Source: Phaeosaccion multiseriatum (taxonomy: Eukaryota; Ochrophyta, other classes). From it: 64,000 nucleotides of DNA. Made by a program: the position numbers and the translations under genes. Each line of letters opens with the position of its first letter. Within the stretch, counting starts at the first letter, position 1. Under the pieces are notes generated by a model, which had not been told where the DNA came from, ran no database searches, and saw only the letters and a list, made by a program, of their open reading frames with translations. The stretch lies in assembly GCA_965112735.1 (NCBI GenBank), contig OZ218963.1:2790001-2854000 (forward strand). Reading direction: 5' to 3'. This document shows, in pieces, positions 1-11,236 of this stretch.

Positions 1-66
1 GAGTGAGTGAGTGAGTGAGTGAGTGAGTGAGTGAGTGAGTGAGTGAGTGAGTGAGTGAGTGAGTGA
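1..66. repeat. (GAGT)n microsatellite
   Basis: About sixteen perfect GAGT units open the window. They lie upstream of the first visible dynamin exon and so are probably intronic. The unit read in register is GTGAGT, identical to the 5' splice-site consensus used by many introns in this window. Confidence 0.95.
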
Positions 67-307
67 GAAGGCAGGGCGGCGGGGCCAAGGCAACAGGAGG
101 GGGGGAATGGGTTGCCACCTTCGAGGTCCGGAAAGTACCCCACGCATTACTACTCGACGTTGAATATGCTGGTGGGTTTGACTTGCCTCTCTCACACTTG
201 TCTAAGCTGTCAATCCGAAACCACCCAGTGGGACCATGTCCGCCTTTCGTCGCTTGCCAACCCACCCACCCATCCCCTCTCTTCCTGCCTCCGTCTACGC
301 GGCGCAG

Positions 308-3300
308 GGCTACGTGATGGTAAAGAACCGCAACCAATCTGAGCTCAGCTCAGGGGTGTCCAACCGAGAAGCGCGGCGGATCGAGGCCAACTTCTTCCAA
401 CAACACCCCAGCTTCAAGGCGTGCGACTCCAAGCTGTTCGGCGTGGAGAACCTCACCAATAGACTCACGCAGCTGCTGGTGGGGCGGATACAGCACGAGC
501 TGACGCCCATGAAGGCGGAGGTGGAGAGGGCTCTCGCAGGGGTACGTTTGTGCGTATGTGCGTGTGTGCAGCTCTTGTTCCACCTGGGGGCTGCTCTGTC
601 TCTGTCTCTGTTGGCTCTGGCTCTGTCTCTGACTCTGTCATTGCGTTTGTTCATTGCGGGAAAAGATGTGAAGGAGGTTTGAGACCGTTTGATTTCTCTG
701 TTTTGGCGTCCCTTCCGAGCAGGTACGGGCAGAGCTCAAGTCTCTGGCGGGGGTGGGCAGCACCAAGAGCAGCATCGACAGGCAGAAGACGCTCGTGACC
801 ATCACGCAAGAGTTAAGCTGAAGCTGAGCTTCGGACCAAGTGGAAAGGATCGGTGTACTCAGCTCTCTCTGTCTCTGTCGCCTCTCCTCCTCTTACGCGG
901 AGTCTCCGTTGCATGCTCTGTGCCCACTGATGCCCCATGCCCGTAGGTATGTGCGCCATCTGAACAGCGTGGTCCAAGGCGAGTACCGAGATCGCATCAT
1001 CGTTGTGCACCCCCAGCTGCGCCTGTACACGAGGGCGCTCAACGTGTTCGACGCGCTCAAGGCCAAGATCGAGAACACGGCGCCCAAGTTCAAGGACGAC
1101 AACTTCGTGCAGGTCAGAAGGAAGGAGGAGAGCACGCATGGCTTTCGCCCCTCCCAAGCCGAAGCGAAGGGGGGGGACGAGCTAACCACCGTCTTTTGCC
1201 TTTTCTCTCTCCTTCGTCTCTTCCATGAATAGATTTTGGCCTCCCAGATGGACTCCCTACGCGGGCGAGAGTTGCCGGGCTTCATGTCAGCGCAGTCCTT
1301 CTACATGTTCATGGCGCAGTACGTGGAGGCGTGGAGAGACCCCGCCCGGTGAGAGCCTCGTGCAGAAACTTTGCCCTCTCCCTCCCGTCCAATATGTACG
1401 CACCCACCCACTGCGTCCTATCTCTGCTCGCCCTTTGCGCTTCTGTTCCCTCTCACCCGATTCCCCCTCGATCCCCCGTACGCTCGCCTCTACGCCCTTC
1501 CCCTCTTGATTGCCCCCCATTGATGTACTCCCCTGCTCCTCTTGATTGTGCCTCATTGCTGTACGCCGCCTGCACCCATAGTGTGGCGTGTGCAGAGATC
1601 CGGTCCCTCACGCTGGAGGTGGCATCAAAGCTGCTGGAGGTGCTGGTGGTGACTTATCCGCAGCTCAGAGAGGCGGTGCGAGGCTCAGCAGGCAGAGTAC
1701 TCGAGAGAGTCTACCACGAGGCTCTTGAGGTTGGTGTGGGTGGGTGTGTGGGTGTGGGTATGTCCGTGGGTTTGGGTTTCTTTCCACGCACGTGCCGTCC
1801 AATCCATCGGCTTCTGCACGACTCAAGAGGAAGGCAGAGCACTCTACATGGATATGGAGGCAGAGCACTCTTTATCTCAGCCCCTCTCCTACCACTCCTG
1901 CTAGGCACTGGACGACCTGCTACTGAAGGAGAAGGACCCCTTCACCATCAACGACTTTCTGGAGCAGCACATCAACAAGCTCCGCTATGACCGCTTCGAG
2001 GCGGCCGTCTCTCACGCCTTCGAGAACGTGCAGAGCAGCCACGAGTCCTGGCTCGGGGCTAAGGACGAGGCGAGTGGCTTCCTCAGGCAATGGTGTGTGA
2101 GAGAGAGAGAGGTGCATCTGTTTGAGAGGGCGGCGGGGGGTGATGGACGGGAGAATGGTGAACCCTCCGCACTACTTACCAGTCAGCAGCTCTCCTCCAC
2201 CTTCAGCAGTGCCCGAAGTAACCCCCCGGGACTCTCTCCCGCCGCAATGACAATGATAGGTACCGCACCACGCACGGTGTGAACTCGTTCAGCAATGCAG
2301 AGGACATGAGCGCCATCTTGGAGGCATATTGGCTGCTCGCCGCCAAGCGCTTCGTCGACAACGTGTGCATGACCTTGGACAAGAAGGTCGGTCCGTGGGG
2401 CTGCGGGGCCCATTTCCCCCCCTGCACTACCCCTGATGTCCTTCTGTCCCTCTGTCCCCCTTCCGCACACGATGGACTTTCATTGTTGAACTTTTCGAAT
2501 CCTCGAGTAGATAATGGGCGCGGTGGCGCGGCTGCTGCAGGAGGAGTGCTACCGCTTCGTGCACGACGAGGGGAAGCTCGCAAGGTTCTTCGAAGATGAC
2601 GCCAAGCTGGTGAGTGAGTGAGTGCGCGTTCAGGTGCAGAGCGTGTCGGGGAGTGAAGGAAAAGGTGTACACCTCACGTGCACATGAAACGCCACGCCTC
2701 ATCCCACGCTCGAGGTTACCATCCTCGCCTCGGAGGGGGCGCAGAAGATGATTGCAAGGAGGGGAGGGGAGGGGAGGGCTGCTGATTCGTCTGCCTTCGC
2801 TTGAGTGCGTGTGGAGAGCTGAGCGAAAGGGGCGAGCCAGATGGGCAACGCTTTTTGAGGGGCAAGACCCGACACATTCCCAGGCTTCGCTTGACTCCCT
2901 TCGATCCAGTACTGAACGACCTGCCCTACCTGTCTGTCTGGCTGTCTGCCTGTCTGACTTGCTGGTCAGGTGTCTCACAAGGCGGAGTTGCTGGAGAAGA
3001 GAGACCGCCTCTCCAAGGCCAATGCAGCCATGGCGAACATACAGGTCAGCAGCAGCAGCTAAGCTGGCGGGGGGGGGTGCAGACTATGGCGGTTGATTCG
3101 GATGGGAGGGGGGGGATTTTGAGGGGACGCATGTGCTTGAGAGCATGTGTGTGTACTGAAAATGGTCAACACTGGGGTAGACCACGTGGATTTTCCTGAA
3201 GGGATTTCATCATGCCCGTCCTCGAGCCTTACTCAGGAGCCCACGCTCGCAGCGCAGAGAGAACGACCCTTGCACTCTGGGCAGTCTTTCCGTTTCCCTC

Positions 3301-3631
3301 ATCGCCTCCTCCTTCTCGGCCCTGCTCGGACTTACCCCTTCCTTCTCCATAGGTGCGGAAGTCTGGGACAACGCAGGTTCGAGTGACGGTGACCGTTGGG
3401 CCCTTGGGCCTGGGTCTGTCCCTCGCCGATGAGAACGGAAAGGTGGTGGTGCGGGGCTTCCGGCCAATGCCGGACGGACACCGCAACCCTGGGCAGGACG
3501 CGGGGGTGCAGCTTGGGGACTTGCTAGAGCAGCTCGACGGACACGTGATGGGCTCTTTCCAGGAGGCCATCGAGAGACTCAAGGTCGCCAAGGGGACGGT
3601 CGTGCTCACCCTGCTGCGCTCGGGCGGCTGA
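308..3631 (+). CDS. Dynamin-family GTPase, 3' part, with C-terminal PDZ-like domain
   Basis: Dynamins are large GTPases that assemble on membranes and drive fission. The GTPase domain lies left of the window; the first exon opens with its last residues (GYVMVKNRNQ). The middle/stalk region follows, then a GTPase effector segment (FFEDDAKLVSHKAELLEKR) and last a PDZ-like domain of about 90 residues with a GPLGLGLSL carboxylate-binding loop. There is no PH domain or proline-rich tail. Likely exons are 308-541, 723 to about 820, 947-1112, 1233-1348, 1582-1729, 1905-2092, 2260-2386, 2511-2609, 2970-3044 and 3353-3631. All junctions are in phase except the end of the second exon, where TTAAGCTGA gives a stop and no good donor is seen; the true boundary or a base error there is unresolved. 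The family call is strong. The PDZ call rests on the loop motif and the strand/helix pattern. Confidence 0.88.
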
Positions 3632-4377
3632 ACACACACACACACACACACACACATACACAGAGAGAGAGGCGGAGGGCGGCTGTATGGAAGGGGTCGG
3701 GGAGGCAGAGACACGCACTTAGTACCTTGTAGCAGGCAGGCAGAGCGGGAGGTGGCCCGGCCCTTCCTGCTGAACTCTTTGTTCTACACTCTGCCTCCTT
3801 CTAGGCATTGGCCTGTTGCTGGAAACCGGGGGGCGTCCTTTCGATGAGGTGGAGGGGGTTGGGACCTTTTACTCTCTCACCGCCTCCCTTCGCTGGTCTG
3901 ACCAAGGAAAGAATCGCCTCTCGGCCCGACCTGGCTGGGGTGTTCCTTTCTCGACCTGCTTGCTTGGTGTTAGGAGCCCACGTTTTTGGAGTCCCGTCCT
4001 CTTGGCTGCCCGTTTGACATGTGTTGCTCTCCCGCCTTTACCCCTTCCCTCATTGGTACCGTCCCTTACCATCCAAATTTGCTCTCCAATGTGTACATTT
4101 TTTTTTTTTTAAGATTAATATTCGAAGCGAAAGGCCCAACATCAATGCCGCCCGCGCTTCTTACCGCTCCTGTTGTCTGGGTTCCCTACCAAAAGGCTCA
4201 TGACAGGCTCCCTCCCTCTTCCCTGCCACCCACACGCACGCGCGTCTACCATCTCTTTCGACTCTTCTTTATTATCGATTCGCCATCCCATTGTCCTTTC
4301 TCCACGCCCCCGAAAAGTCGTAAAAGAAGTTTTTCCGACTGTCCTCGCTCACCGTTCGGCGCAGTCTCGACCATTGT
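3632..4377. other. Intergenic region between convergent dynamin and cyclin genes
   Basis: It begins with a (CA)n tract at 3632-3660 and a short GA tract. A T11 run lies near 4099-4110. It must hold the 3' UTRs of the two convergent genes. No coding signal was recognised. Confidence 0.6.
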
Positions 4378-5862
4378 CTACCTCAGCCCCTCCAGGCCCT
4401 CCGGCACCTCCTCGTCGGACACTTTGCCAAACTCATCCGTAGAGAACTTTTTCTTCACCGCCTCGAGCTTGCGACGGGACGCGGTGATGGGCTGCGCGTG
4501 CAGAAATTTGAGTATGAGTTTGGAGACCGGCAAGAGCATGTCCTCGTGCATGTTGCAGTACTTCTCCATTACGGGTGGCCACCCTGGGACGGTGGCCGAC
4601 CTCTCCACGAGTCTGCTGAGGTAGACGCAGGCGGCTGCCACCAAGCTGGGGCGATAGCTGAGAATGTCGTGCTCCTGCAGGGCGCGCTCCGAGAAAAAGT
4701 TGGCCCGGTGCAGCTGCCTCGCCGTGGCGTCTGACACTTTCAGGTACCGCACGAGGAAGTTCCACGTGGTTGGGACCGTAATGCGGAACTGCAGGCGCAC
4801 GAGAATGGTCTGCTCCATGTCCAGTACCTCCTGCCGGCTGTAGGCGTTGTCCGTGATGTAGACACAGTCCCGCACCTCTGGCGGGTAAATCTCCTCGTAC
4901 TTGCACCCGATCAGCAAAGCCGTTACGCCGACGAGCTGCAGCTTGCTCCGATGCACGTTCTCCAGCATACAGTAGCGGTCGATTATGTGGCACGTCAAGT
5001 ACAGTGTGGGGTCCGCGAGCTTGAACTTCTGGTGCACCTCTACGATCCAATCGATGAGGATGGCACGCATCTTGCCGTTGATATCCGTCTGCGTGTGCAT
5101 GTAGCACGTTGGCGAGTAGCGCTCCTCGCCCTCTTTGAACCGCTGGTACAAGTCCACTGCATACTCTGCACACGCCAGTGGGTCTTCAATGTCTCCCCGG
5201 TCGTGGTCGTCCACCGGCGGTGGCGGGAAGTTGCACCGCCGACGTCTTTCCTGCTCCTCCCTCTGTTTGGCTCTGGCAGCCAGGCGCATGGCATTTCTTG
5301 CCTCCCTCAGCGTGCCGACATCCACTAAAGGAAGTCTCCGCTGCCGCTCACTTCCATCATCTGCAGCTGCTGCTGGTGCGTGTGGTGGAGGCACAGGCTC
5401 TACCTCATTCACAGTCGCGCTTGAGGCATTGCCAAGTCTCCTGCTGTTCGTGCTGCCAACGCTGCTCCTGCTGCTGGCCTTCCCCTTTGCCACATGCTGC
5501 CTGAGACAAGAGCTCTCGGACGCGGACGTTCCTGTCGTTGCCGAAGCCCCACACGCTCTGGCTTCCAGGTTCCCCACCATGCCTCTGACGCTGACGGTGG
5601 CCCCCTCTATCTGCACCGGTGCTTTCCTCTGTTCACCGAGACAAATAGACAGAAAGAAAGAGGGGTCATAGAGTTAATAAACGGAGAATACGCGTCAAGA
5701 GGCAAGCTCCTATTTGTACCTGCTTCTTGGATGCCTTTTGCTCCACCCGGTTCTCGACATTGGCCAAGGCCAGTCTGGCAGAGCGACCGGAGCGTGTGGC
5801 CATCCGATTCAGCGCCCCTACCACGGTCGATCCCTTGTCTTCTCCATTCTCCCCTCTGTTGC

Positions 5863-5902
<40 letters not shown>

Positions 5903-5968
5903 GTCTCGGTGGATTGGAAATCCCGCCAACGGCGGATCCACGCCCCCAAACTTCCTCTTGGGTGCCAT
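4378..5968 (-). CDS. B-type mitotic cyclin
   Basis: Regulatory subunit of a mitotic cyclin-dependent kinase. There are two exons, 5720-5968 and 4378-5628, joined in phase by a 91-bp intron (donor after ...KKQ), giving 499 residues. The start is the ATG of MAPKRKFGG at 5968; another in-frame ATG lies at 6007. The N-terminal part holds a perfect destruction box, RLALANVEN (RxxLxxVxN), marking APC/C-dependent degradation. The C-terminal half has both cyclin folds: MRAILIDWIVEVHQKFKL with the MRxILIDW signature, then KYEEIYPPEV, LVRYLKVSD and a second fold ending near FLHAQPITA. A CTG/CAG repeat (about 5874-5900) encodes a serine run near residue 30. It converges on the dynamin gene. Cyclin A is less likely because of the N-terminal destruction-box type, but A and B are not always separable by eye. 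Confidence 0.93.
5874..5900. repeat. (CTG)n triplet repeat in cyclin coding sequence
   Basis: About nine perfect CTG units on the plus strand, read as a Ser homopolymer in the cyclin frame. Similar CTG/CAG runs sit in RIO1, the WW protein and condensin exons of this window. Confidence 0.9.
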
Positions 5969-6518
5969 GTTCTCCTCGTCCTTTGTGCCCGGGCAGGGCG
6001 GGAGCACGAGGGCTCAAGACTCCATCCAGCTGCCGAAGAAGCGCAGCCCTCTACGGGTGAGGGGACGGGCCACCAACGGCAGCAAAAGAGCGATATCAAA
6101 GAGCGCACAAGGCAAGGTCCTCCCCAAACAAACTGCCACTTTAACCTCCACGACCACAGTCGTTGGCCGCCTCAGAAGACAGCACGCCGCAGACAGAAAA
6201 GACTGTGAGCACCCAATCTACAGCCTGGACAAAAATTGCTGCTCCTCCTGCCCCTGCTGCCTTTACTTACTTCACTGTTAATCCATGTGTTCTCGAGCCG
6301 GTCGCTTGCCTTCTGCTGCCATTCTAGCCTACCTAAGAGTAAAATGATAAACAACTCCTTCGCGGAACCCGCGCTTCACAATCAGAGGAGGGGGCGGAGG
6401 CGAAGCGAAATTACCGGGCTTGAGACTAGGATGGAGCGCTGGCACATCAAGGCAGGATGAGATGAGAAAGGGGAGGAGGCCCCCAGAGGTCGACCGCAGA
6501 ACATAGAGGAGCTTTGGG
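5969..6518. promoter_or_regulatory. Divergent intergenic region, cyclin / broken transferase gene
   Basis: This holds the cyclin promoter and 5' UTR and, on the other side, whatever promoter drove the decayed gene at 6519. No TATA box or clear element is distinguishable. The boundary depends on which cyclin ATG (5968 or 6007) is used. Confidence 0.4.
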
Positions 6519-8630
6519 ATGGCTCACACGGCGCAGGTAGGCCCCAACGCCAGACTTCATGCGTTGACAAACGAAGAAAAGTGCACCTCCGTTGCCAAGG
6601 ATGGCGGAGCCTTTGTGGGAGACTTGTCAGCCTTCGACGCACAAGGCAGCAGCGTTCAGGGACTTGTAGCCTACGTCCCCCAGAGCGTGAATCCGGCACG
6701 GTACGAGCGCTGGTGCTTTGAGAGGTTGATCGCCATTGCGGAGTACGCAGCCTCTTTGACACTCGACACGCCCCCGCAAGTGGTGCTGACCATGGACTAA
6801 GACGTGCTGCCCCTTCGCGACCCCAAGGAGCTGCTCTTGTCGCTCTTGCCCGCTCTGAAGGCGGGCGGCACACTGGCGGGGGGGGTGGTGGAGTAGTACC
6901 GTCATCATTATCAGCTTCTCCAGGCGATGACTTTGAGAGCCTTTCCTTGATCTGGGGGGCGTGCCCTTTTTGGTCTCTCAAGGGCTTGCAACTATTCACG
7001 GACTTCCTGCGGGGCATCTGGAGCGGCACAGCGGTCGACTTGGACATGATCAGAAGGGCGTCGTACAAATTCGCCAGCAAGCGCTTCACGAGCAGTCCCG
7101 CAGAGAACTTGCGGCTCATCCCGGTGAAGAGGGGCGACACCATCGTGTGTCATTTCTCGGACATGTACGCGTGGGTGGAGTTCAGTCGCGCGGCCCCGGC
7201 TCTACGGCACATTGCTCAACACAACAACAAATAACGGCACCTTCCTCCTCCTTCTCACATCAACATGAACACCAACAGCAGCGAGATGATGACTTCCTTG
7301 TGGTGGCGTCGTTTTCGCAAATTGTGCCGCACAAAGGCCTCACCCTGTGGATGGCCGAAGGGCAGGTGGTGGCCGTCCCTCGCTCGCTGCAGTCTCCTGC
7401 CACGGCTCTGTTCAAGCCCCGAGCAGTGGGGGTCATTCACTTCGACGGTTCTAACAAGGAGCGCGTCCTCCCCTTCATAGCAGAGCTGGAGATGCGTGGC
7501 TGGGAGGGGGGGAAGGCTTCGACCTGGCAACTGTCCTGACACCAACAGGTACAGGCGTAGAGCGGTCCAAGCAGCCCCCTCCTCCTCCACACCTACTATT
7601 CATTTACGGGTTCGAGCACTCGGGGGGGAACTTGCTTGTGCACATGCTCGCAAGGCTTTTCTGGGACACCACGTGCATCGGCATGAGTAGCAATCGCAGC
7701 AGTGGTAGTATAGGCAGTGGTGCTTCATTGGACCAGCGAGGAGCCTTTACAGTGGGAGCAGACGCGGCGAAGCACGTGTACCCTCCTCTGTAAGCCCGCC
7801 GCAGCGGCTCAGTGGGGCTCTGTGGTTGCTCAGAGGTGCTGTGCTGGCACTGGTGTCCCAAGCTGCAAGGCGACTTGGTTACGGACGACAATCGCCGCGG
7901 GGTCTTGGCCGCGTGGAACGAGGCCCGGTGCAGCAACCAACTGGCGCAGAGAAAGGTGTTGATGATCCAGGAGATGGACTTTGCGGTGTTTTCCAAGCAA
8001 GCGCTCTTCCCTCGGCGCTCGTCCAGCGTGTTGGTGGTACGGCACCCCATGTGCACGGAAGAGGGCGGGTTGAAGGGATGGGAGAGCGCGTGGCTCCACT
8101 TGCTGCTGGCAGAGGAGAGCCCTCTCCTCTTCACCGAGCGGGGGGTCGAGAGGGAGGAGGGGGGGGGCGAGCCCTCCTCCTCCGTCGTGGTGGTACGCTA
8201 CGAGGACCTCATACGTGCCCCCAATGTCCTGCGAGGGCTGCTGGAGAAGGACCTGGGGTTGCTGATGGAAGGGGGGCGGCAGTTGGTGATGCAGCAGCAA
8301 CCTCGCGCTTCACCTTCGGGCAAGACGTCCTGCACGACCCTCTGCTGCCATCTGGCGCACCTGGAGCAGCATCAGGGGGCCTTAAGCAGGGCCACCTGCC
8401 CAACAAGAAGTGCTCGCCCCCGTGCTCGGCAGCCGGCGGCTTCTACTCCGAGTGCCAGGCCTCTCGGGAAGGCACCATGCTCGCTGCTCACTTGGGCTAC
8501 TTCTTTGACTACTTTGACGAGCTGCCGAGCCCCTTCGAGCTCCGGGCAGGCGACCCCGTGCGGCTGTTCACGAGGGAGACTTTCCTGGACCTACGGGCCT
8601 CCATTCTCCGCACCTCTTCGTTTTTTTTTT
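6519..8630 (+). pseudogene. Decayed glycosyltransferase-like plus sulfotransferase-like gene
   Basis: Protein-like stretches run in one direction but in different frames with no usable splice sites between them. 6519-6797 ends ...VVLTMD then TAA, and continues in frame as DVLPLRDPKELLLSLLPALK, so the stop replaces one codon of an Asp-rich motif like that of nucleotide-sugar glycosyltransferases. 6947-7232 (GLQLFTDFLRGIWSGTAVDL) and 7280-7539 (KPRAVGVIHFDGSNKERVL) follow in other frames. From 7600 the sequence looks like a sulfotransferase: YGFEHSGGNLLVHML (loop-like), VLVVRHPM, then VVVVRYEDLIRAP, with a frameshift near 8300 before GHLPNKKCSPPCSAAGGFYS. It ends abruptly at a T9/A12 tract. I read it as a dead bifunctional gene. 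Sequencing error cannot explain all the breaks but may explain some. Confidence 0.55.
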
Positions 8631-9185
8631 AAAAAAAAAAAATTCTATGAACACTCGATTTGCGTAATCCGCCCCTGACATGCTTCTGAGGCGACGCGAC
8701 GCCCTGCTTCCTGCTTCTGGCCGGCGCCAGCCAGCCGGCCAGGCAGGTTCCAGGTTCTGGGGGAAAGCCATGTACTAAGGCAATGATGAGGGCCAAAGTT
8801 GGTTCCTGCTTGTGGCCGGCGCCAGCCGGCTTTTCCTGCTTCTGGGCTGGCCTGTCTCAGAAGCATGTCAGGGGCCGAGCGTAAGAATCGCCCAAATCGT
8901 CCCCAAAAATTTTTTTGCACGAACTCAGCAAAATGACGCTGGGAGAAGCGCTACAGCTCTTCGTGTTGCTCTTTGAGATGCCTGATAGAGGCACTTTAGA
9001 GGGGGGGGGGGGGGAAGGGAGGGCCCTCTGGGCTGCAAGACACACCCTTATGGTAGCTATGATGGCCCTTAGGGCCACAGAACTGAACTTGCCTCCCTTC
9101 CTTCCTTCTCCCTTCTTTACTTTAAGTACCCCTGAGGCAAAGGGGATCGGAGGAAAAAAAAAAAAAAAAAAAAAGGAAAAAAAAA
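8623..9185. repeat. Dispersed repeat, copy 1, ending in poly(A), carrying a nested insertion
   Basis: After a T/A tract, the segment beginning CTCGATTTGC and resuming at AAGAATCGCCCAAATCG matches 22895-23010 base for base over about 100 bp (including ATGACGCTGGGAGAAGCGCT). The copy is interrupted by the fold-back element at 8668-8878. Beyond the matched part lie a G-run near 9000 and an A-run of about 20 at 9154-9174. The poly(A) end and the position just behind a broken gene suggest a retroposed element, but no promoter box was recognised. Confidence 0.7.
8668..8878. mobile_element. Fold-back/MITE-like element with 20-bp inverted ends
   Basis: The ends at 8671-8690 (GCCCCTGACATGCTTCTGAG) and 8856-8875 are perfect inverse complements. 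The body holds smaller CCGGCGCCAGCC-type inverted motifs. The flanks repeat GCGTAA (8662-8667 and 8879-8884), as expected for a target-site duplication. The related uninterrupted repeat at 22895 reads through the same point. Relatives with the same ends occur at 26851-26926, near 27190 and near 59990. Confidence 0.8.
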
Positions 9186-9960
9186 TGAATCAAATCAATT
9201 GAGAAAGAGGACATAGTGTTAATCCACTGCGCGAAAATGTGGCAGATAGCCATATTCTTTGACTGCACACCGGGTTCCATTCACCTGTCTATACATTATT
9301 TAGCGAAAGACTTTTGCCACAACCTTCCCATGACCGTACTTATTCAGAATCATTTCTTTATTAAGAACCGTCACTTTGTTTACCCAAACAAAGATAACCA
9401 CATTTGCCCGGCTGAAGAGTCACAGTCCCCCGCCGAGCTTGAGGTGCAAGGCGCGGAGCACCACTGCTCCGCCGCCCGGCTTGATGAAGCCCCTCACGGC
9501 CCGCCAAGGTCCGCGAGGTGTGGCGAGGGACATGCTGACGGGTAGAGAGAGCGAACGTGTACACACACCAAGAAAGGACCCATCCCCACATCTGCACCGA
9601 ATGCAACGCACGCAGTGTGTGAGAGAGTGCCGCGGCGCAGGGGGGGGGGCGTGACCGGACCAGGCCAGAAGAAGCAAATCTGCAATTGGCCGCTGCCATC
9701 TCCATTCTCTCTCCTTACTCTCTCACCTGTCGAGAGTCGCCAATGCCAGTGCCAAAGCAACGAGTTGAGAGGCCCAAAGACACGCCCCCACACCCAAAAA
9801 GCGTCTCTCCATCTTCTCTACGTGTCGTCCGCTCCCCTAGTTGCGAATGCTGCTCCTGTGCCATTTTTTTTTCCTTTCCTTCCCTTTCCTTGGTGAGATA
9901 AATCGATGTTGATTTTTGTCGCTGGTACTTCTCTCTTCTTCTGCTCAGATGCCTGTATGT
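9186..9960. other. No gene recognised
   Basis: AT-richer than its surroundings up to about 9400. On the minus strand around 9420-9530 a splice-acceptor-like CAG is followed by a short open frame (MSLATPRGPW...), which I cannot tie to any gene. The rest shows only CA and T-rich tracts. Confidence 0.5.
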
Positions 9961-10156
9961 AGCTAAAAAGAGACGCTTTCCCGCAGCACCCGGACGAGTC
10001 CGGCATTGGATCCCAAGAGGGAGATAATCACGGCACGACAATATATATACTGCACCCCACCCCCCCAGAGGATGATATCACGACACGCCAATATATAATT
10101 CTACTGAAGGATCCGATTTCGAACTCGTCCGGGTGTGGGAAAGCGTCTTCTTAGCT
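9961..10156. mobile_element. Inverted-repeat (fold-back) element, about 195 bp
   Basis: The left arm (9961 to about 10000, starting AGCTAAAAAGAGACGCTTTC) is the near-perfect inverse complement of the right arm (about 10121-10156, ending GAAAGCGTCTTCTTAGCT). Between them two copies of ATCACG-CACGACAATATATA-like sequence lie as direct repeats. It carries no open frame. The arms differ from those of the element at 8668, so this is a separate family. Confidence 0.75.
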
Positions 10157-10343
10157 TCGTAAGAGTTTTCTACGCCTTGCAAGAGGACTGCCGCACAGCC
10201 GCTCTGGCCCACTAGGGCCACGAGACGATGTTACAGAAGGTGTGCGGCCCATAGACCCAGTTGTCAGCAAACCGGAGGGACGTTCGATACTATGCCCTCC
10301 CACCTTCCGTCCTCCCCTCCCTTCCGAGGCGCAACTACGCTGC

Positions 10344-11188
10344 CTAATCTGCATCGCTCCAGTCCCCCGTGCACTCTTCGCTCATGGACCCAACGTCCTC
10401 GTCAGAGCCCTCGCCCCCCCGAGCTGCCTCGCTGCCTCCTCCATCCCCAGCAGCTCCCTCCCCCTCCTCCTGCGCTGATGGCCAAGCTGAGTGGTACACG
10501 GGCCCCCCGGGGCCGTACATGTCCCGAACATATTTCTGTCCAGAAAGAAGAATTTTTAATCAGTTCAGCATTTGGGATCAAGACGTCAGGGCTGTAAAGT
10601 GGACATCCCCACGGAAACAAAAGTCACGGGCAAAAAAGCCAAGCCGAAGTGTGCGGGGGTGGGCCTGGGAAAATAGGAGTTGAGAAAAGGCAGAGCTTGA
10701 GAAGCACGCAGGCAGCCAGCGCGCACCTCGTCGTCGAAGGTGACGAGCATCTGCTCGGGAGCCGGCAAGAGAGCAACTATCAAGCCAGGCAGGCCGGGCA
10801 CGAGCGGGATCAAATTGAAGCCAATCTTCCTCGCCACCTTCGCCCATCGGGTCTGTAGTGCAAAAAGGGAGCAGAGAGCAACGGGGGTGGGGGGGGGGTT
10901 GAGGATGAAACCCACGTTGGGGAGAGACAAGGCTTGTCAATGTGAGTCGAAATCAAACCCGATCCCTGCGCAAGAGGGGGAAACGCATCTGTGTCCATGA
11001 TTGTTGTGTGTGGGTGCGAAAGAAGTGGACAGAGGAGGAGAGGGGCTTTTGCCTGCGCCTATATCCACACTTCAACTCTTCTGTCGCAGCAGAGAGCCGA
11101 GTCCGTCAAGCATTCTTGCATGCCTCTGCGAACATCCTCTCTTGCCTCTATACAACCCCCCCCCCGCCCACACACACCACATACACAC

Positions 11189-11236
<48 letters not shown>

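Noticed and set aside
4099-4110. T-run as a transcription terminator
   Set aside because: Poly(T) is not diagnostic for polymerase II genes, and no tRNA-like gene precedes it.
9420-9677. Minus-strand exon-like frame ending LRALHLKLGGGL
   Set aside because: No partner exon or family could be found; a single acceptor-like CAG is not enough.
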